Shown here: positions 33,093-45,563 of the stretch, in pieces
Numbering within the stretch: the first letter of the stretch is position 1
Layout: the number at the start of each line of letters is the position of its first letter
Assembly (NCBI GenBank): GCA_013368315.1
Contig: JAACJM010000240.1
Location: forward strand, 1-64,000
Reading direction: 5' to 3'
Length of the DNA: 64,000 nt
From: Tetrapyrgos nigripes
Lineage: Eukaryota; Basidiomycota; Agaricomycetes; Agaricales; Campanellaceae
Notes under the pieces: model-generated
The model's input: the letters and a program-made list of their open reading frames with translations, nothing else
What the model was told of the DNA's origin: nothing
Databases searched by the model: none
Program-made: the position numbers and the translations under genes

Positions 33093-36000
33093 GCTTTCCA
33101 GGACTTCCAAGCTGCTCTGACGAATGAGCCTACTCAGGAGGATTTTGCCAAGGACCAGGAGTGATAGACACGCCCTCATGGTCAAAAAATAATTACTTTG
33201 CATGTTTATCTACAGACTCTGCCAATGATAATGATTGTATCTCTGTCTCTGAGTCCGCATGTGAAGTAATTGCCTCAGTCGTGTCTCCTCCTGCCCCCTC
33301 TACTCCCTCTTCCATTCCTTCTGTTCATTATCCAGTTCCTTGGCACTGCCTCAAACATTGGGAATGTCGCCTGCCTTGCAAGCTGGTAATCTCCTCCAAC
33401 AGAAGCCACTGCCTGACAGTTCCAGTAGAGCTAGAGTCCACATCTAATGCCTCTCTGATCTCTGGCAGTGCGCTCATCGATAGTGGAGCTACTAGCATGG
33501 GTTATGCCAATGCTGAGTTTATCACCAAGAACTCCATCCCAACTCGGAAACTCCAATGGCCCATTCCTGTCTTCAATGTTGACAGCACCCCGAATGAGGC
33601 TGGGGCTATTACCAAAATCTTGGATACCCTCCTACGCTTCAAAGACGACTCTGAGTGCATCCAACTTGCAGTTACTCAGCTTGGCAGCCAAGACATCATT
33701 CTTGGTTATGGATGGTTACGAGCCCATAACCCAGAAGTAGATTGGGACAATGGTGATGTCAAACTTAGCCAGTGCCCAAGGCAATGCTCCACATGTCATG
33801 ATGAAGTGCAACAGGAACGCCAACTACTCTCCACTACTCATTGCCAACGCCGTGCTCTAGAACGTTGTCGGGAAGGCCCAACTCCTCATGTCCTTGAACT
33901 AGATCCTGGCAAAGATAAGATGAATAGTGTTGGAACTTTAGGTTGTGATGACTTCCCTGATGATGTCCCTATCGAAGAAGGTGATCACATATTTGTTGCT
34001 TCAGTTCCTCCAGAGTCGGAATTCATCAATGCGACGAGTACCACTTCTCAACGTCTAGCAGAAGCACATGCTAAGGCCTCAAGGGACCCTCATGATGGCC
34101 TTCCTGATCACTTCTATGACTATACAGATGTCTTTTCCAAGGACTCTTTCAATGTGTTGCCAGATCATAAACCATGGGACCATGCAGTAGAGTTAGTTCC
34201 TGACTCTAAACCTGCCAACTGCAAGGTCTATCCACTTGCTCCTAATGAGCAAAAGGCCCTCGACGAGTTCCTTACAGAGAATCTGTCCACTGGTCATATT
34301 CGTCCCTCTAAATCCCCCATGGCGTCTCCAGTTTTCTTCATAAAGAAGAAGGATGGAAGCCTCTGACTTGTCCAAGACTATCGTGTGCTAAATGAGATGA
34401 CGATTAAAAACCGTTATCTGTTACCCTTGATTAATGAACTTGTCAACAATCTCAAGGGTGCACAGATGTACATTGGGGTTTCAACAATATCTGGATTCGT
34501 GAGGGTGACGAATGGAAGGCAGCTTTCTGCACCAACCGTGGTCTCTTCGAACCCCTTGTCATGTTCTTCGGTCTCACTAACAGCCCTGCGACCTTCCAGA
34601 CGATGATGAATGACATTCTCCATGATCTCATCATGGAGGGTGTTGTATCTGTCTACCTTGACAACATCTTGATTTATACCAAGACTGTTGAGGAGCATCG
34701 TCGTGTGACTCACCTAGTCCTAGACCAGTTGAGGCAGCACAAGTTGTACCTGAGAGCTGACAAATGTGAGTTCGAGAAGACCCACATCAAATACCTTGGT
34801 GTCATCATCTCCCATAACTGTGTCGAGATGGACCCTGTCAAGGTGTCTGGTGTCGCAGAGTGGCCTGTGCCTGAGAGCAAGAAGGACATTTCCTCTTTCC
34901 TTGGATTCACCAACTTCTACTGTCGGTTCATCCAGGACTTCTCCCATCATGCACGACCACTGTTTGAGCTGACCTGGAAAGATGTCAAGTTTGACTGGTC
35001 TAAGGATGCTCAGGATGCCTTTAACATCATGAAGTCCCTAATCACCTCTTCCCCTGTCCTCATTATGCCTGACAACTCTCGTCCATACCACTTGGAATCA
35101 GACAGCTCTGACTATGCTACAGGAGCAGTCTTATCTCAGCAGTCCCCAGATGATGACAAGTGGCATCCAGTCACATTTTACTCCAAGAGTCTTAATGCTG
35201 TTGAACACAACTATGAGATCTATGACAAGGAAATGCTAGCCATCATCCGAGCCCTTGAAGAGTGGAGACACTTCCTGGAAGGTGGATGCTTTCCTGTGGA
35301 AATCTGGACAGATCATAAGAACTTGGAGTATTTCCAAACCGCAAAGAAGCTCAATCGACGTCAGGCACGATGGTCCCTGTTCCTCTCCTGTTTTGACTTC
35401 CAGTTACATCACTGCCCTGGCTGTACTATGGGCAAACCTGATGCCTTATCTTGCCAACCTGGTCATGGTACCGGTGCTGATGACAATTCAGACATTGTGC
35501 TGCTCAGGCCAGAGCTATTCTCAATTGCTGCCATCACTACTGCAGTTGACCTAACTGGTGAAGAAGTTGAAATCCTCAGAGACATCCGCTTTGCTGTTCA
35601 TGAAAATGAGCTGGAAGAACAAGTCATGCGTGCTGTGCAAGCATTGCGCAAGTCCCATACTCAGTCTATTCATAGTGCTGAATGGGATGAGCGTGAAGGG
35701 TTGTTGTATTTCCGAGGCAAGATCTATGTTCCCCCTTCCCATGACCTCCGTCGTCACATAGTCTCCCAATACCATGACACCAAGGTCGCTGGTCACTCTG
35801 GATGGTTCAAGACCCTTGAAATTGTCTCATGCAACTACTGGTGGCCCCAGATGTCTCAGTACATTGGACAGTACACCAATACTTGCGACCTGTGCATGCA
35901 AACCAAGACACATCATCGTCTCCCCATTGGAGAGCTTGTCTCTTCTGAGACTCCCACTGAACCATGGCAATCAGTGTCAGTTGACTTCATTGTGGAGCTA

Positions 36001-37604
36001 CCAGAAGCTCATGGGTACAATGCAGTCATGGTTGTCATGGACATGCTTGGCAAGAGAGGTCACTTCCTCCAGACTCATACAACAGTTACTGCTGAAGGAG
36101 CTGCTCGCATCTACTTCAGGGAAGTATGGAAGCACCATGGGATGCCCAAATTAGCACACTCTGACTGTGGCCCACAGTTTGTTGCAGACTTCATGTGAGA
36201 ACTCTGTAGGATGGCTGGCATCAAACAGGAACTCTCTACAGCCTATCACCCACAGACAGATGGACAGACTGAACACGTCAATCAAGAGCCAGGAGGTTAC
36301 CTGCACCAGTGGGTGAGCCAACGACAGGATGATTGGGACAAGTTACTACCCACTGCTGAGTTCTCCATGCATCGACTCAGCAAACTCCCTTCATGATTGA
36401 CACTGGTCGGAATCCTCAGATGGGTTTTGAGCCTCACACCCAGTGGTCAAAGATGGAGAATGTCAATGACTTCGTTGATCGGCTTAAGTCAGGCTGGACA
36501 GAGGCACAAGCAGCACTCACAACCCAATACTACAACCGCCGACTCACTCCTGCCCCTGTTTTCACACCTGGTGACAAGGTTTGGCTGAATGGCTCTGACA
36601 TTAACACAACTTGTCCATCAAAGAAACTCAGTCACCGTTGGCTTGGGCCTTACACCGTACTTCAAGAAGTTGGCAAGGGTGCCTACAAACTGAAACTTTC
36701 CCCATCCATGAAATGCCTCCACCCAGTCTTCCCTGTCATCAAACTTGACCGCTATGTTGAAGACCCTATCTCTGGTCGAAAACCTGACCCACCTCCTGAC
36801 CCTGAAATCATTGAAGGTGAAGAAGAGTTTGAGGCTGAAGAAATCCTGGATAGTTGTCGATATGGATGTTGGAAAAAGTTGCAATACCTTGTTCGATGGA
36901 AAGGCTATGGACTGTCGTGACAGTATTATTTTCAGGGTATTTTCGTTCATTTTCTGTTTCTTTTCTTCATCAGTCACTGCCTTTTGATCATCGTTTTGAT
37001 CATCCTTTGCCCTATCTTTTGTTCATCTTTCCTTGATCATCTATGCACAGCTATCATCCCCTGTTTCATCATTTGTTCATCTTTCTATGATACATCTCTT
37101 ACAGGGACACTACGCACAGCTTGTTCATCTTTTGTTCATCTTTTCATGATACATCTCTTACAGGGACAATAGGCTGTACTTTGATTGTTCTGGACAGTTC
37201 TCTGATTCCTTTCTTCGCTTTGTTCAGTTTTTATCTTTCTTTCTGTGTATATAAGCTTAGAGTAATAGCTCCCTAGTCCCCATCTTGACCTCTTCGTCTT
37301 GGGACTAGGTGAGCATCTCATGTATTCCTTGTTTTTATTCAATATTACCTTTGTCTTGGAACTAGGTTCTCCTTGTCTTCTGTCTACTGTTACTCTGTCT
37401 ACGTCTACTGCTTGAGCCAAGTGTGTGCTCTTTACAACTGGACCACAGGATGATTCATGGGAACATGCAGAGGATTTGGTACATGCTCCAAAGGCAGTGG
37501 CAGACTTCTATACAAGGTATCCTGATGCTGTTAAGACGGTGCAAGTATCCCCAGCTGATCATTCCAGTAACTGGCATGCTGCATCGAGGTCGCCGTGGGT
37601 CTAG
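33093..37604 (+). pseudogene. pol: Gypsy pol (PR-RT-RNase H-IN-chromodomain)
   Basis: Would encode protease, reverse transcriptase, RNase H and integrase. Seen: protease ALIDSGATS (about 33470) and DIILGYGWLRAHNPEVDW; RT from 34150, with SPVFFIKKKDGSL then TGA at 34364, VQDYRVLNEM, and FFGLTNSPATFQ; the active-site box reads YLDN (34654-34665) instead of YxDD. The segment with the first catalytic Asp, expected just after KGAQ (about 34465), is deleted with a frame change. RNase H ESDSSDYATGAVLSQQ and TDHKNLEYF (35095-35330). Integrase zinc finger (35770-35910), core VDFIVELP, SDCGPQF and TDGQTEHVNQE, a TGA at 36196 and a frameshift near 36385. The chromodomain (LVRWKGYG, then DDSWEHAEDLVHAP) is split by the solo LTR. 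Stop at 37602. Confidence 0.9.
36913..37438 (+). mobile_element. Solo LTR inside the Gypsy chromodomain
   Basis: A 526-bp block from TGTCGTGACAG to CTTTACAAC, flanked by TGGAC at 36908-36912 and 37439-37443. Removing it and one TGGAC brings LVRWKGYG and the rest of the chromodomain into one frame, which fixes the ends. A TATA-like TATATAAG lies at 37247. It contains a local duplication around TGATACATCTCTTACAGGGAC (about 37088 and 37147). The right end lacks a canonical CA. It belongs to a different family from the host element. Confidence 0.85.
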
Positions 37605-37615
37605 TAGGGGGGTGA
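37604..37615 (+). other. Polypurine tract of the Gypsy element
   Basis: GTAGGGGGGTGA directly precedes the 3' LTR and follows the pol stop codon. This is the expected place and composition of the plus-strand primer. Confidence 0.75.
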
Positions 37616-37998
37616 TGTAAGGGGACAGTTTCCTTTTCATTTCTCTTCTCCTTTAGGACTTGTTTGTTCTTGTTTTATCTGGACTCCACTGACTTGTTTA
37701 CCCTTGTTTCATTGTTTCATCATCCATTGTTATTGTTCATCATTCTGATCTCCCATCATTCCACTTTTCTATTACTTTGTTGCTGCTGTATAGTTTTGCA
37801 GATCTTTTCCCAGGCCTTCATACAAGTATATATACCCCTTCCCTGCAGGTGAGTATCCTTGAGTTTTTCTCTTTGGATCTCCTCCTGCAGGTGCATAGTA
37901 TGTTAGTCTTGTATTGCCTAGTGCTGATTTATATATACTTTGGATCTCTTCCTGCAGTTGTTGAGTGATTGCCTCACGTGTCAGGAGTCGCCCTTACA
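37616..37998 (+). repeat. 3' LTR of the Gypsy element
   Basis: TGTAAGGGG to CCCTTACA, with a nine-base inverted terminus interrupted by one position. Same length as the 5' LTR (383 bases). Confidence 0.9.
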
Positions 37999-38196
37999 TT
38001 GACAATTTTTATTGGTCAGTAACAGGTAACTAAGTGTTGCTGAAAGCCCAGGCCTGAGCTTCGGGCTCAGGGCTTTCAGAAATCAAGCCCGAGCCCTCAG
38101 GCCCTCAAGCCCTCCTCAAAGGCCAGGCCGGGCTTGGGCTTTTAGGGCTGGGCTTGGGCCAGCCTAGGGCTTCAAGCCCAAGCCTGCACATCACTA

Positions 38197-38575
38197 TTCA
38201 CCTTGCAGTCTGAGCTGTCTTGGCAACATACCCAAGTTGATGTCCACTCCAGATCCAGAGCCTGACTGGAGGAAAGGGATAATGGAGACGTCGGGATGGA
38301 CTTGAGCTGGAAGAGGGATGGAGGGGTAGAGTATTGAGGGCTTGGGAGGGCTTGGGGGTGGTGATGATGCCGGCGTTTCAGTCACTGATGCATGGGTCAG
38401 AAGATTGGATGAGATTTGTGGTGACTGCGAAATCGATGAGAATGACGTACCAATGGGCATTGGAGTGAGGTCGCTGTGGTTGTCGCCTGCAGCAGGATGG
38501 TCATAGGTTGGATTTTCCATCATTAGGGGCTGGAGAAGGTGGACACGGTACATTGGGATATTGTGAGTTCTCATG
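38197..38575 (-). pseudogene. DUF6699-type gene C, N-terminal half
   Basis: Begins with MRTHNIP at 38574 and contains the linker shared with the other copies (PSILYPSIPLPAQV, SIIPFLQSGSGSG). It ends at LQGE on the target duplication of hAT-like element 1. Upstream (38576-38640) there may be a short first exon as in copy A, not resolved. See the C-terminal half at 28163-28512. Confidence 0.8.
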
Positions 38576-38907
38576 TTTATGGTAGGTTGGTGCTGGTTCC
38601 ATCACTGGTAATAGACAATGTTCTCATTTAGCATAATGACGGCTGTCAATGGAAGCAAGGGATTTACCTATAATTGTCTGCTCTTCTGATATTTGGCCTC
38701 AAGCTGCTTGGTTCAAAGCACAGATTGATTACGCTGGACTGTATTGACAAAATGCTTGTGAGAGGGTGTGAAGTGTGAAGTGTTGAACATCACAAAAAAG
38801 GCCAAAAAGTTCTAATTCTGTGTAAGCATGTATGATACCACTAAGAGTGACAAGGAACTTGCCACTGAATACAAGCCAACTGAAATCATAATTACTGTCA
38901 TATAACC

Positions 38908-39408
38908 CAAGAGGTGTGCAGACAGTTATGGCCAGACCAGACGTTCCTTTTGGGTTTTAAGGTCAGCCAGACCTCTCCCCCTTCCCCCTCCTTCCTAAAA
39001 AGGAAAGAGATAAGATAAATTTTCGCTTACAAATCATCACTTTTCCCTCCAGACCACCTTATAGACCCTCCTCTACTGACCCAAAGACACAACAAAGGAG
39101 TGATAAATGCTAATGTGGGATCCATTTTCTTGAGGTAGCAAATATTTTTCAAAGAAAAGTTCATTATGTCAGACCACTGATGACATCACTATTGTGAGAA
39201 CTATATACCATTTCAACAGGATTCCACCTAAATAAGGCATATCAGGCATGTCTTCTATCTGTTTTTACCCTCCAAGTGTATTTCTGATACTTTGAAGCAG
39301 AGATGATGCCAGAAATTTGGTCTATACACTCTCTAGAGCATGATGTACTTTTGGGTCATAAGCCCCCCCCAAGGTCCGGTCTCAGGTAGACTGGCTGCAC
39401 ACCTCTTG
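38908..39408. mobile_element. hAT-like MITE (501 bp)
   Basis: Perfect 14-base inverted ends CAAGAGGTGTGCAG and CTGCACACCTCTTG with a perfect 8-bp duplication ATATAACC at 38900-38907 and 39409-39416. No coding content. Confidence 0.9.
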
Positions 39409-39689
39409 ATATAACCTGAGTGCAATTGCAGGGATACAAGTGGTCAGAATCATTTCACATTGCTTCTGAAATGGTGTAAGCGCACCGAAATACTTAGAAT
39501 GGAGTTGTAACACTGTGGGAATACTTGAAAGAGAATTGTGATAGCTGTCATTGTTTCAAATGTATCATATGCACCTGTAAGTATTGTACAGATGCTGGTA
39601 GTAATAAGTCTCACAAGAGTGCTGCACCCTGGCACTCAGCTATGACCAAAGCAACACCCAGGCCATGGAATAATTTCAGAGAGCTTGCA

Positions 39690-39993
39690 GGGCAGTATAG
39701 TGGTCAAAAGGAAATCCACACTTATCATTCTCATAACACCCAGCGTTGTAATGGATCCCTATATGACATCATAAGTCTCTTATCTTATCTCTTATCTTAT
39801 CAAGGTTCAAAAAACTCAAGCAAGGCTTTATCTTGCTCAAAGGGCAGTATAGTGGTCAAAAGGAAATCCACACTTGTCATTCTCATAACACCCAGCGTTG
39901 TAATGGATCCCTATATGACATCATAAGTCTCTTATCTTATCTCTTATCTTATCAAGGTTCAAAAAACTCAAGCAAGGCTTTATCTTGCTCAAA
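39690..39993 (+). repeat. Two tandem copies of a 152-bp unit
   Basis: 39690-39841 and 39842-39993 are nearly identical (GGGCAGTATAGTGGTC at each start). The second copy runs into the inverse of its own end, forming the hairpin at 39943-40016. Confidence 0.9.
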
Positions 39994-40016
39994 TTTTTGA
40001 ACCTTGATAAGATAAG
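39943..40016. repeat. Long hairpin with 23-bp perfect arms
   Basis: The arm 39943-39965 (starts CTTATCTTATCAAGG) is the exact inverse of 39994-40016 (ends CCTTGATAAGATAAG). The 28-base loop itself contains a smaller inverted pair, AAGCAAG/CTTGCTC-like. Confidence 0.9.
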
Positions 40017-41141
40017 CAGCCAAGGAGGTAGGGAATAGCACAGGTTGGCTTATCTCGTCCCGTTCTAAACCCACACAGGTAAACTGACCCACTGCCTGCT
40101 ATTGATGCTGTATCGAACATGTGGGAATTCAGGAGTATGAGACACAGTCTGAGACATGTGTAGGGGTGTATAAGTACAGGACATGGCTAGAACACATTCC
40201 GAGACGTGTTTTCACTGACAATGCGCATTTATAATCCCTCTAGATCATCCTTTATGCCTTCACCTTTACTCGTAAGTTGAGCATCTGTAAGGGTGTCATT
40301 TTTTACTGACAATATACATTGATACTACCTTTAGATCGTCTTTCACACTAAGTTTGCCTTCACTGGTTCTTGGTGGTTGTTTTTTTTTATTGAGGAAGTC
40401 AGCACCCAGGAGGTGACAATGATCATGGCTGTACCTCTTGCTTTATGAGGGTCAGAGGATGTTGAAACGCCAGATGGTTATGATGATATTGTAGGTTTAC
40501 TTAGTGATATGTAGATCTATCTCTATCATGATGTAATAAGATACTGTTTTAAGGTATCTATATTTGTTGTACAATCCCTGTGGGTTTTGCTTCTGACCCA
40601 TCTGCCCTGCTGCTACCCTTGACCTGTGAAGGTGGGGACAGGTTTTGTTGGGTACGGGGACAGGTCAGAAATTTTTACCTGTGGGATACTTGTACTGTTC
40701 CCTACAAGGAGGAGACTCTACCTTATCAGAGTGTACAGTGGCCAGGGCAGTCAGCATCGACACGTCAAAATGTCGAAGTTGAATTCAAGCGGAGCTTGAA
40801 AATCAATATATCAAAGAAATGGTTCGACTTTTTTTATTCTGCATCTCTTTCCCTCTTGTCCAACTCACCCAGTCACTCCAGCCTGTCCCTAGTCAAGATC
40901 GTTGTCCCCTACACCTGCCCCAGCACTGTCAAACTCCTTCTCCCCCAACACTGTCTGTTGGCAAAGTGTGTTTGCTTTTTGGGTATCTTCAAGTGAGACA
41001 AGCTCTCATTTTTGTTCATTTAGCAGGAAAGATTCGAGCTGCTGGTTTTGCATTGGTGTGTTCCTATGCTTTTAACCTCATCACTTGCTGACCTTACAGT
41101 TACAGAATAGCCATTCATCATTGGTCCACAAGTCCCCTTCT
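40017..41141. other. Region without a supported gene
   Basis: A 138-codon frame at 40580-40996 overlaps a 90-codon frame in another phase. Both lack motifs and relatives. No structure seen apart from T-rich runs. Confidence 0.35.
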
Positions 41142-41273
41142 TGCATATGCTGTGAGTCTTGTTGTCACTTGTCTTTTTTTTTGCTCTAACAACAAGCATT
41201 TCCTATGCATATGCTGTGAGTCTTGTTGTCACTTGTCTTTTTTTTTTTTGCTCTAACAACAAGCATTTCCTAG
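41142..41273 (+). repeat. Two tandem copies of a 64-bp unit
   Basis: The unit TGCATATGCTGTGAGTCTTG... is repeated at 41142 and 41206, differing mainly in the length of an internal T run. Confidence 0.9.
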
Positions 41274-44200
41274 CATGTAGAGCGTGTCAAGGGTTCCTGA
41301 GGTAGTGACTTTCACAGTCGATTGGATGGTCAGCTTGACGAAGTGAGTATTCATGTGTCATTTTTTTTCTTTTTCCATTTCTTTCGTGTTTCTGTTTCTG
41401 CCTTCTACTTTCCTTGTTGCCCATGTTGTAATCATGGTCGATATCTGCCCTTGTTCTTCATTGCTCTCATTTATTGTGTGCTCGTTGTCACTGTTGGTCT
41501 GGGGTTGCCTCCATTTCATACTACATATCTCTCATTACTATGTAACTATCTAGCAGTCTTTAACAATGAAATGTCTTGTTCTACTTACTATCAATCAGTA
41601 CATGAGAGCATCCAGAACACAAGCCAGTGGAATCACTGCAGTTTTGATTCTGAGAAGGTACAACAATTATGTGTATTACAAGATTTGTTCATGCACATAA
41701 GATTTGGGAGTGCAAAAGATGGTCTGGAAGCATGACTTCAGTTGTAACAAAGCTTTTCAATGCAGCCCTTATTTGTCAGTATAAGATTGACTTTAATGTT
41801 CTGTTCTGCAATAGTTCTATTTCTTTCAATGTGCAGTATAGATTTGCTTCTGCCCACTTTAAGATCATGCCAAAACCTAATATGATAGCATAACTCATAC
41901 AGAAAAAGAAGATCTGGGGGACCAAAAAAACATTCATAAGGGTGATACCCACATTGTAATGACTTATGCCCATGGTCAAGACCTGTAAGGTCTGTACATT
42001 TTTTTGTGATGAAGGAAGAAAGCGTAGTCGTTGGAGGACATTCTGGATAACTGAATGGTCACTTAGACAACTGGCAAATGGGTCATGGGAGTGTTTCAGG
42101 GAATCTCATCAGATGAGATCTGCAATCTGATCGCGTTCAGTGTGCACACACCACAATGCCATATTATTCATTGATCATCTTTAGGTACTTGCCATTATTC
42201 ATCTTCTTGCAGGCCTGAAGCTGTACAAATCTGTGCTCAGAAGGAAAGGTCTTTTGCTATTAGTATTAAACCATGGTGAGATCGGCTCAAAGTACAGTGG
42301 TATCTTATGATCAGTAGGTAGCAAGTACTACAAAGCATGGTCACAGTGCATAAGTTTGAATTTAGATATACTTCCTTTGTGGAATTGTGTGTGTCAGTTG
42401 GTATGGCCAGGTTAGGTCTAGACTTTTTCTCCTCTTCACCTTGACTAAGTTGAAGTTCGCATTAGACCAGCCTGAGGGAAAGACTCGAGCAAGACTGCGA
42501 AATTGAGTACCTCAGTAAGCACTAGTACTGCTGGACGTCCCAGAACTGGAGACAGATCAAAATTATAGTTGTATAAAGTAGGCAAGCTGACCCAACTTCG
42601 AGTGGGCCATGCACCCTTAGGTAGTGGCTGTGATACAAGGTGGCAAAGAGAATCATGATCAGTTCAACACTCCCTCCACATGGTGTTTGAGAACCTTCCT
42701 TCCCCTTTACACCCACATTAACTGAGCACCCAATGTTAGTTCTTTCATTGAAGTCCTTAATAATCATTCAGTCAGGGGTACTAGTATATACAGTACAACT
42801 TACCCTTCTCACTTGGCTTTACATCTACTAGATAGATAGATAGAATTACATGGTGTGGTCCTCTATGAACATGCTGGGTGTAGACGTGTTATAGCCTGCC
42901 ACAGCCTACATCTACTCTAAGTCCTTACCAATGAAATCGATCATGTCAACTTTGTGACAGTAGTCCCATGGCAGGTGATTAGATCAGGGGCTTGCACAGC
43001 TAAATTGGAATCGTCTGCTAAAATTGAGAGACCTTTGATAACATTTGGGAGTGAGCTGAGAGTGAAGTAGAGAACTTGAAGGATATGCTTTTGAGTGCAG
43101 GTTGCGAGGTATTAGGGGAGGGTTTGATAGAATATGGGAATGAAGGGTAGACTGAAGATATTGATTTCAAATGTGGACTGTGAGGGATGAAGAGGAGGTT
43201 GTTTTAGTGTAATGAGATGGATTGATGACATTGTGCTTGTAATGGGGAGTGGACTCTGTGATGAAGCAGAGAGTGACATAGTCAGGTAGATCAACGATAT
43301 TGATTTTGAGTGTGGATTGTGACGAAAAGAGGAAGTACATTGGATTTGTTATGTAAGATGGAGGTGAGACGGCGATATAGTGAAGTGGCAGGAATGTGGT
43401 AGTGAGAAGGTAATTATCGATTTTCTGATGTAGTGAAGGCTAGGGATCTTTGTTGACACGTTTGAATGATTGTTTAAAATGTGAAGAAAGAGAAAGACTT
43501 GCAAGGGCAAGGCATGGCATAATTAAATTTCTTTCTGTGGAATAGTGATTGAAAGATGGCAATTGTGCACAGTGAAGTGGATAGGGTCTCTCAATAGGAA
43601 GTACTGAAGGCAGCACATAGTAAGGGTGATTCAACATTCATATAAAAATAGCAGAATTACAAGCTCCATGAACAAAGGAGTCAGAAATGGGTAGTTTTCC
43701 TTCTCCAACATAGGCAAGAATAGTTTGTCAGATGAGATGTAGGTCAACTCAAGCAGCATACAATGCCCTAGCAAAAACTGGCAGTAGAGAACCTACCCAC
43801 AGATTTGCCAAGCACTGCAGTTGCTTTTTCCCAGTCTGGGCCTCTGTAGCAAATTGTGGGTGGAGATGAGTGTAAGTGTTGCTCTGTGTCAAACAGAGAA
43901 TGATCCCACCATAGGTGTATAGATCTGTATGTTTCTAAATCAAAGATGTTTCTGATATTGATATATGAAGTCTTGTGTGTCACAGACTGTTTAGTGTGTC
44001 CAGGGGGCTGTTTTGCCAGGGATCAAGGACTCAGAACTGGTCTTAACTAGAAGAGAATGGACTCTGAGAAGACTGGAGAGTGATGTTCTCAAAGAGAATT
44101 GAGGAGGGAGCAAGTAATTAAACATTGATAAAAGTGACTAGATTGCAAGTTCAAATGGATTGCAAAATATGTGCAGGCATCAGGAATGACAGTGTCATGA

Positions 44201-45563
44201 AAGATGGTTATGCGATTTGAAATCTGTGTTGAAATAACCCTCCAATTATCTTGTCAGTGCATTCACTGAGATTTCATGCAAGAAATGAGTAGGAGGATGT
44301 ACAAGTGTGTGAGCAACAGGAGAAGGGTGAGAGTTAAGTAATGTAGGCAGGAGTTCCAGCTGGCAGTGACAGGTAGGCAGAGATTTGGTAGCTATGTGTG
44401 TGGTATAAATGGGTGCAGGTCAGGGATACAACGCAGCTGTAAAAGAGAGCGTGCACAAGCCTACAAAGAGGGCTGAGAAACGGTGTATGCAAAAGATGTC
44501 AAGATGTGATTAGTTCTGTAAATGGTGATGAGTAAGACAGAGTGCCATTGGATTGAGTCAACTGTTAAGTAGCAATAGAAGTAGCTGGAGACATCGAGCA
44601 GGGTGTGTGTTACCCCCAGTGTATTGAGAATAGAAGCTAGTGTATTTATTAATGCTCCTGATGTAAGAGAAAATAAAGTATCTATTCTGATGTTAAAGTG
44701 TGTGAGGTATGGGCAGAAGGTGTATGAGGATATAAAGTGAGAGAGCTAGAGAGTAAAGAGGCTGATGACGATGCAAATTTGGACAAGATGTCGTCATCCT
44801 GTTGGGTGAAGTAGGCACTTGGGTCTATGACACTCATAGAGAGAGGAGACAGAGTGTGTGTGAGGGGGAAGGAGTGTATATGGAGTGGGGGAGTGGGGGA
44901 GAGTGGGTTATGAGCGCAAAAGACAACTTATGTGGGTGGGGAACGTAAGATGGCATGCCTACAGTGAAATGTTGGTCACATTTTGTGGCTGTGCGATGCA
45001 GCCCAGGCTGAGGATCCTTGCTCATTGTTGTCGATGGTGCAGACCAGTAAGGAGCTCATTTCTCACTACAGGACTTGACAGAGGGGCTTGAGGAGAGCAG
45101 AATAGCATGGTTGCGAAGTTTCAGGGAAAATGGACAGTTGGAAGAGGCTGGATTCGTTTTTGTAAAGTGGATGATGATGGTATGAGTATGAAGAAAGTGC
45201 ATGTACTTACCTTGAGAAGCATTTTGGACCTCCAGGCATACGTCAAACATGATAAGTGTGACACAGGTATGCCCTACCTTAAAGTTAGACACTCGTTTGA
45301 CAGCTTCCCAGTGCAAACCTGCTCAAGCTCTACCACCAGTATCTATTGGTATGGCCCTTCAAGAAGTATCAACCTTGCCCTTGCCCATTGATATCTCTGC
45401 AATGGCCTCCCAATTCGACACATATGACCCCACTTTCACTCTTTCTCGAAGCTTAGTAGTCAAGTTCAGGGTTTCTTGATACTGCTGAGTAACAGTTTCC
45501 AATGTCCAGAGGCAAACCATTCATTTTCAAATCTGCCATTCTGCTTCACTGCAGATAGTGATG
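41274..45563. other. 4.3 kb of unique, apparently non-coding sequence
   Basis: Short open frames only, up to 137 codons (41322-41735, hydrophobic by T-richness). No conserved motif, no LTR and no TIR pair found by eye. Minor features: a TAGATAGATAGATAG microsatellite near 42828, and a loosely repeated GTGTGGATTGTGA-like phrase near 43160-43330 in purine-rich sequence. Confidence 0.35.

Larger units (their letters stand above)
29645..37998 (+). mobile_element. Ty3/Gypsy retrotransposon with chromodomain, full length but broken
   Basis: Two 383-bp LTRs bound gag and pol in the order protease, reverse transcriptase, RNase H, integrase, chromodomain (Ty3/Gypsy order). The flanks are TTGAC at 29640-29644 and 37999-38003; the first eight flanking bases at the right also match the left. 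It sits in hAT-like element 1. Two later insertions interrupt it: about 1.74 kb between gag and pol, and a 526-bp solo LTR in the chromodomain. Without these it would be about 6.1 kb. The coding part has stops, a deletion and frameshifts, so it is not autonomous. Confidence 0.95.
28513..38196. mobile_element. hAT-like element 1, splitting DUF6699 gene C
   Basis: Ends TAGTGATGTGCAGGC and GCCTGCACATCACTA are perfect inverses, flanked by TTCACCTC (28505-28512) and TTCACCTT (38197-38204). The sides are built from GGGCTT/AAGCCC motifs in both orientations. Net of two nested insertions the element is only about 0.56 kb, with no transposase, so it is a non-autonomous element. TAGTG termini and an 8-bp duplication point to hAT. 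Confidence 0.9.

Noticed and set aside
41322..41735. 137-codon frame that looks membrane-like
   Set aside because: Low-complexity T-rich DNA, overlapped by another frame of similar kind, with no conserved motif.
42822..42850. TAGA microsatellite near 42828 as a regulatory or telomere-like element
   Set aside because: Short simple repeat with nothing else around it.
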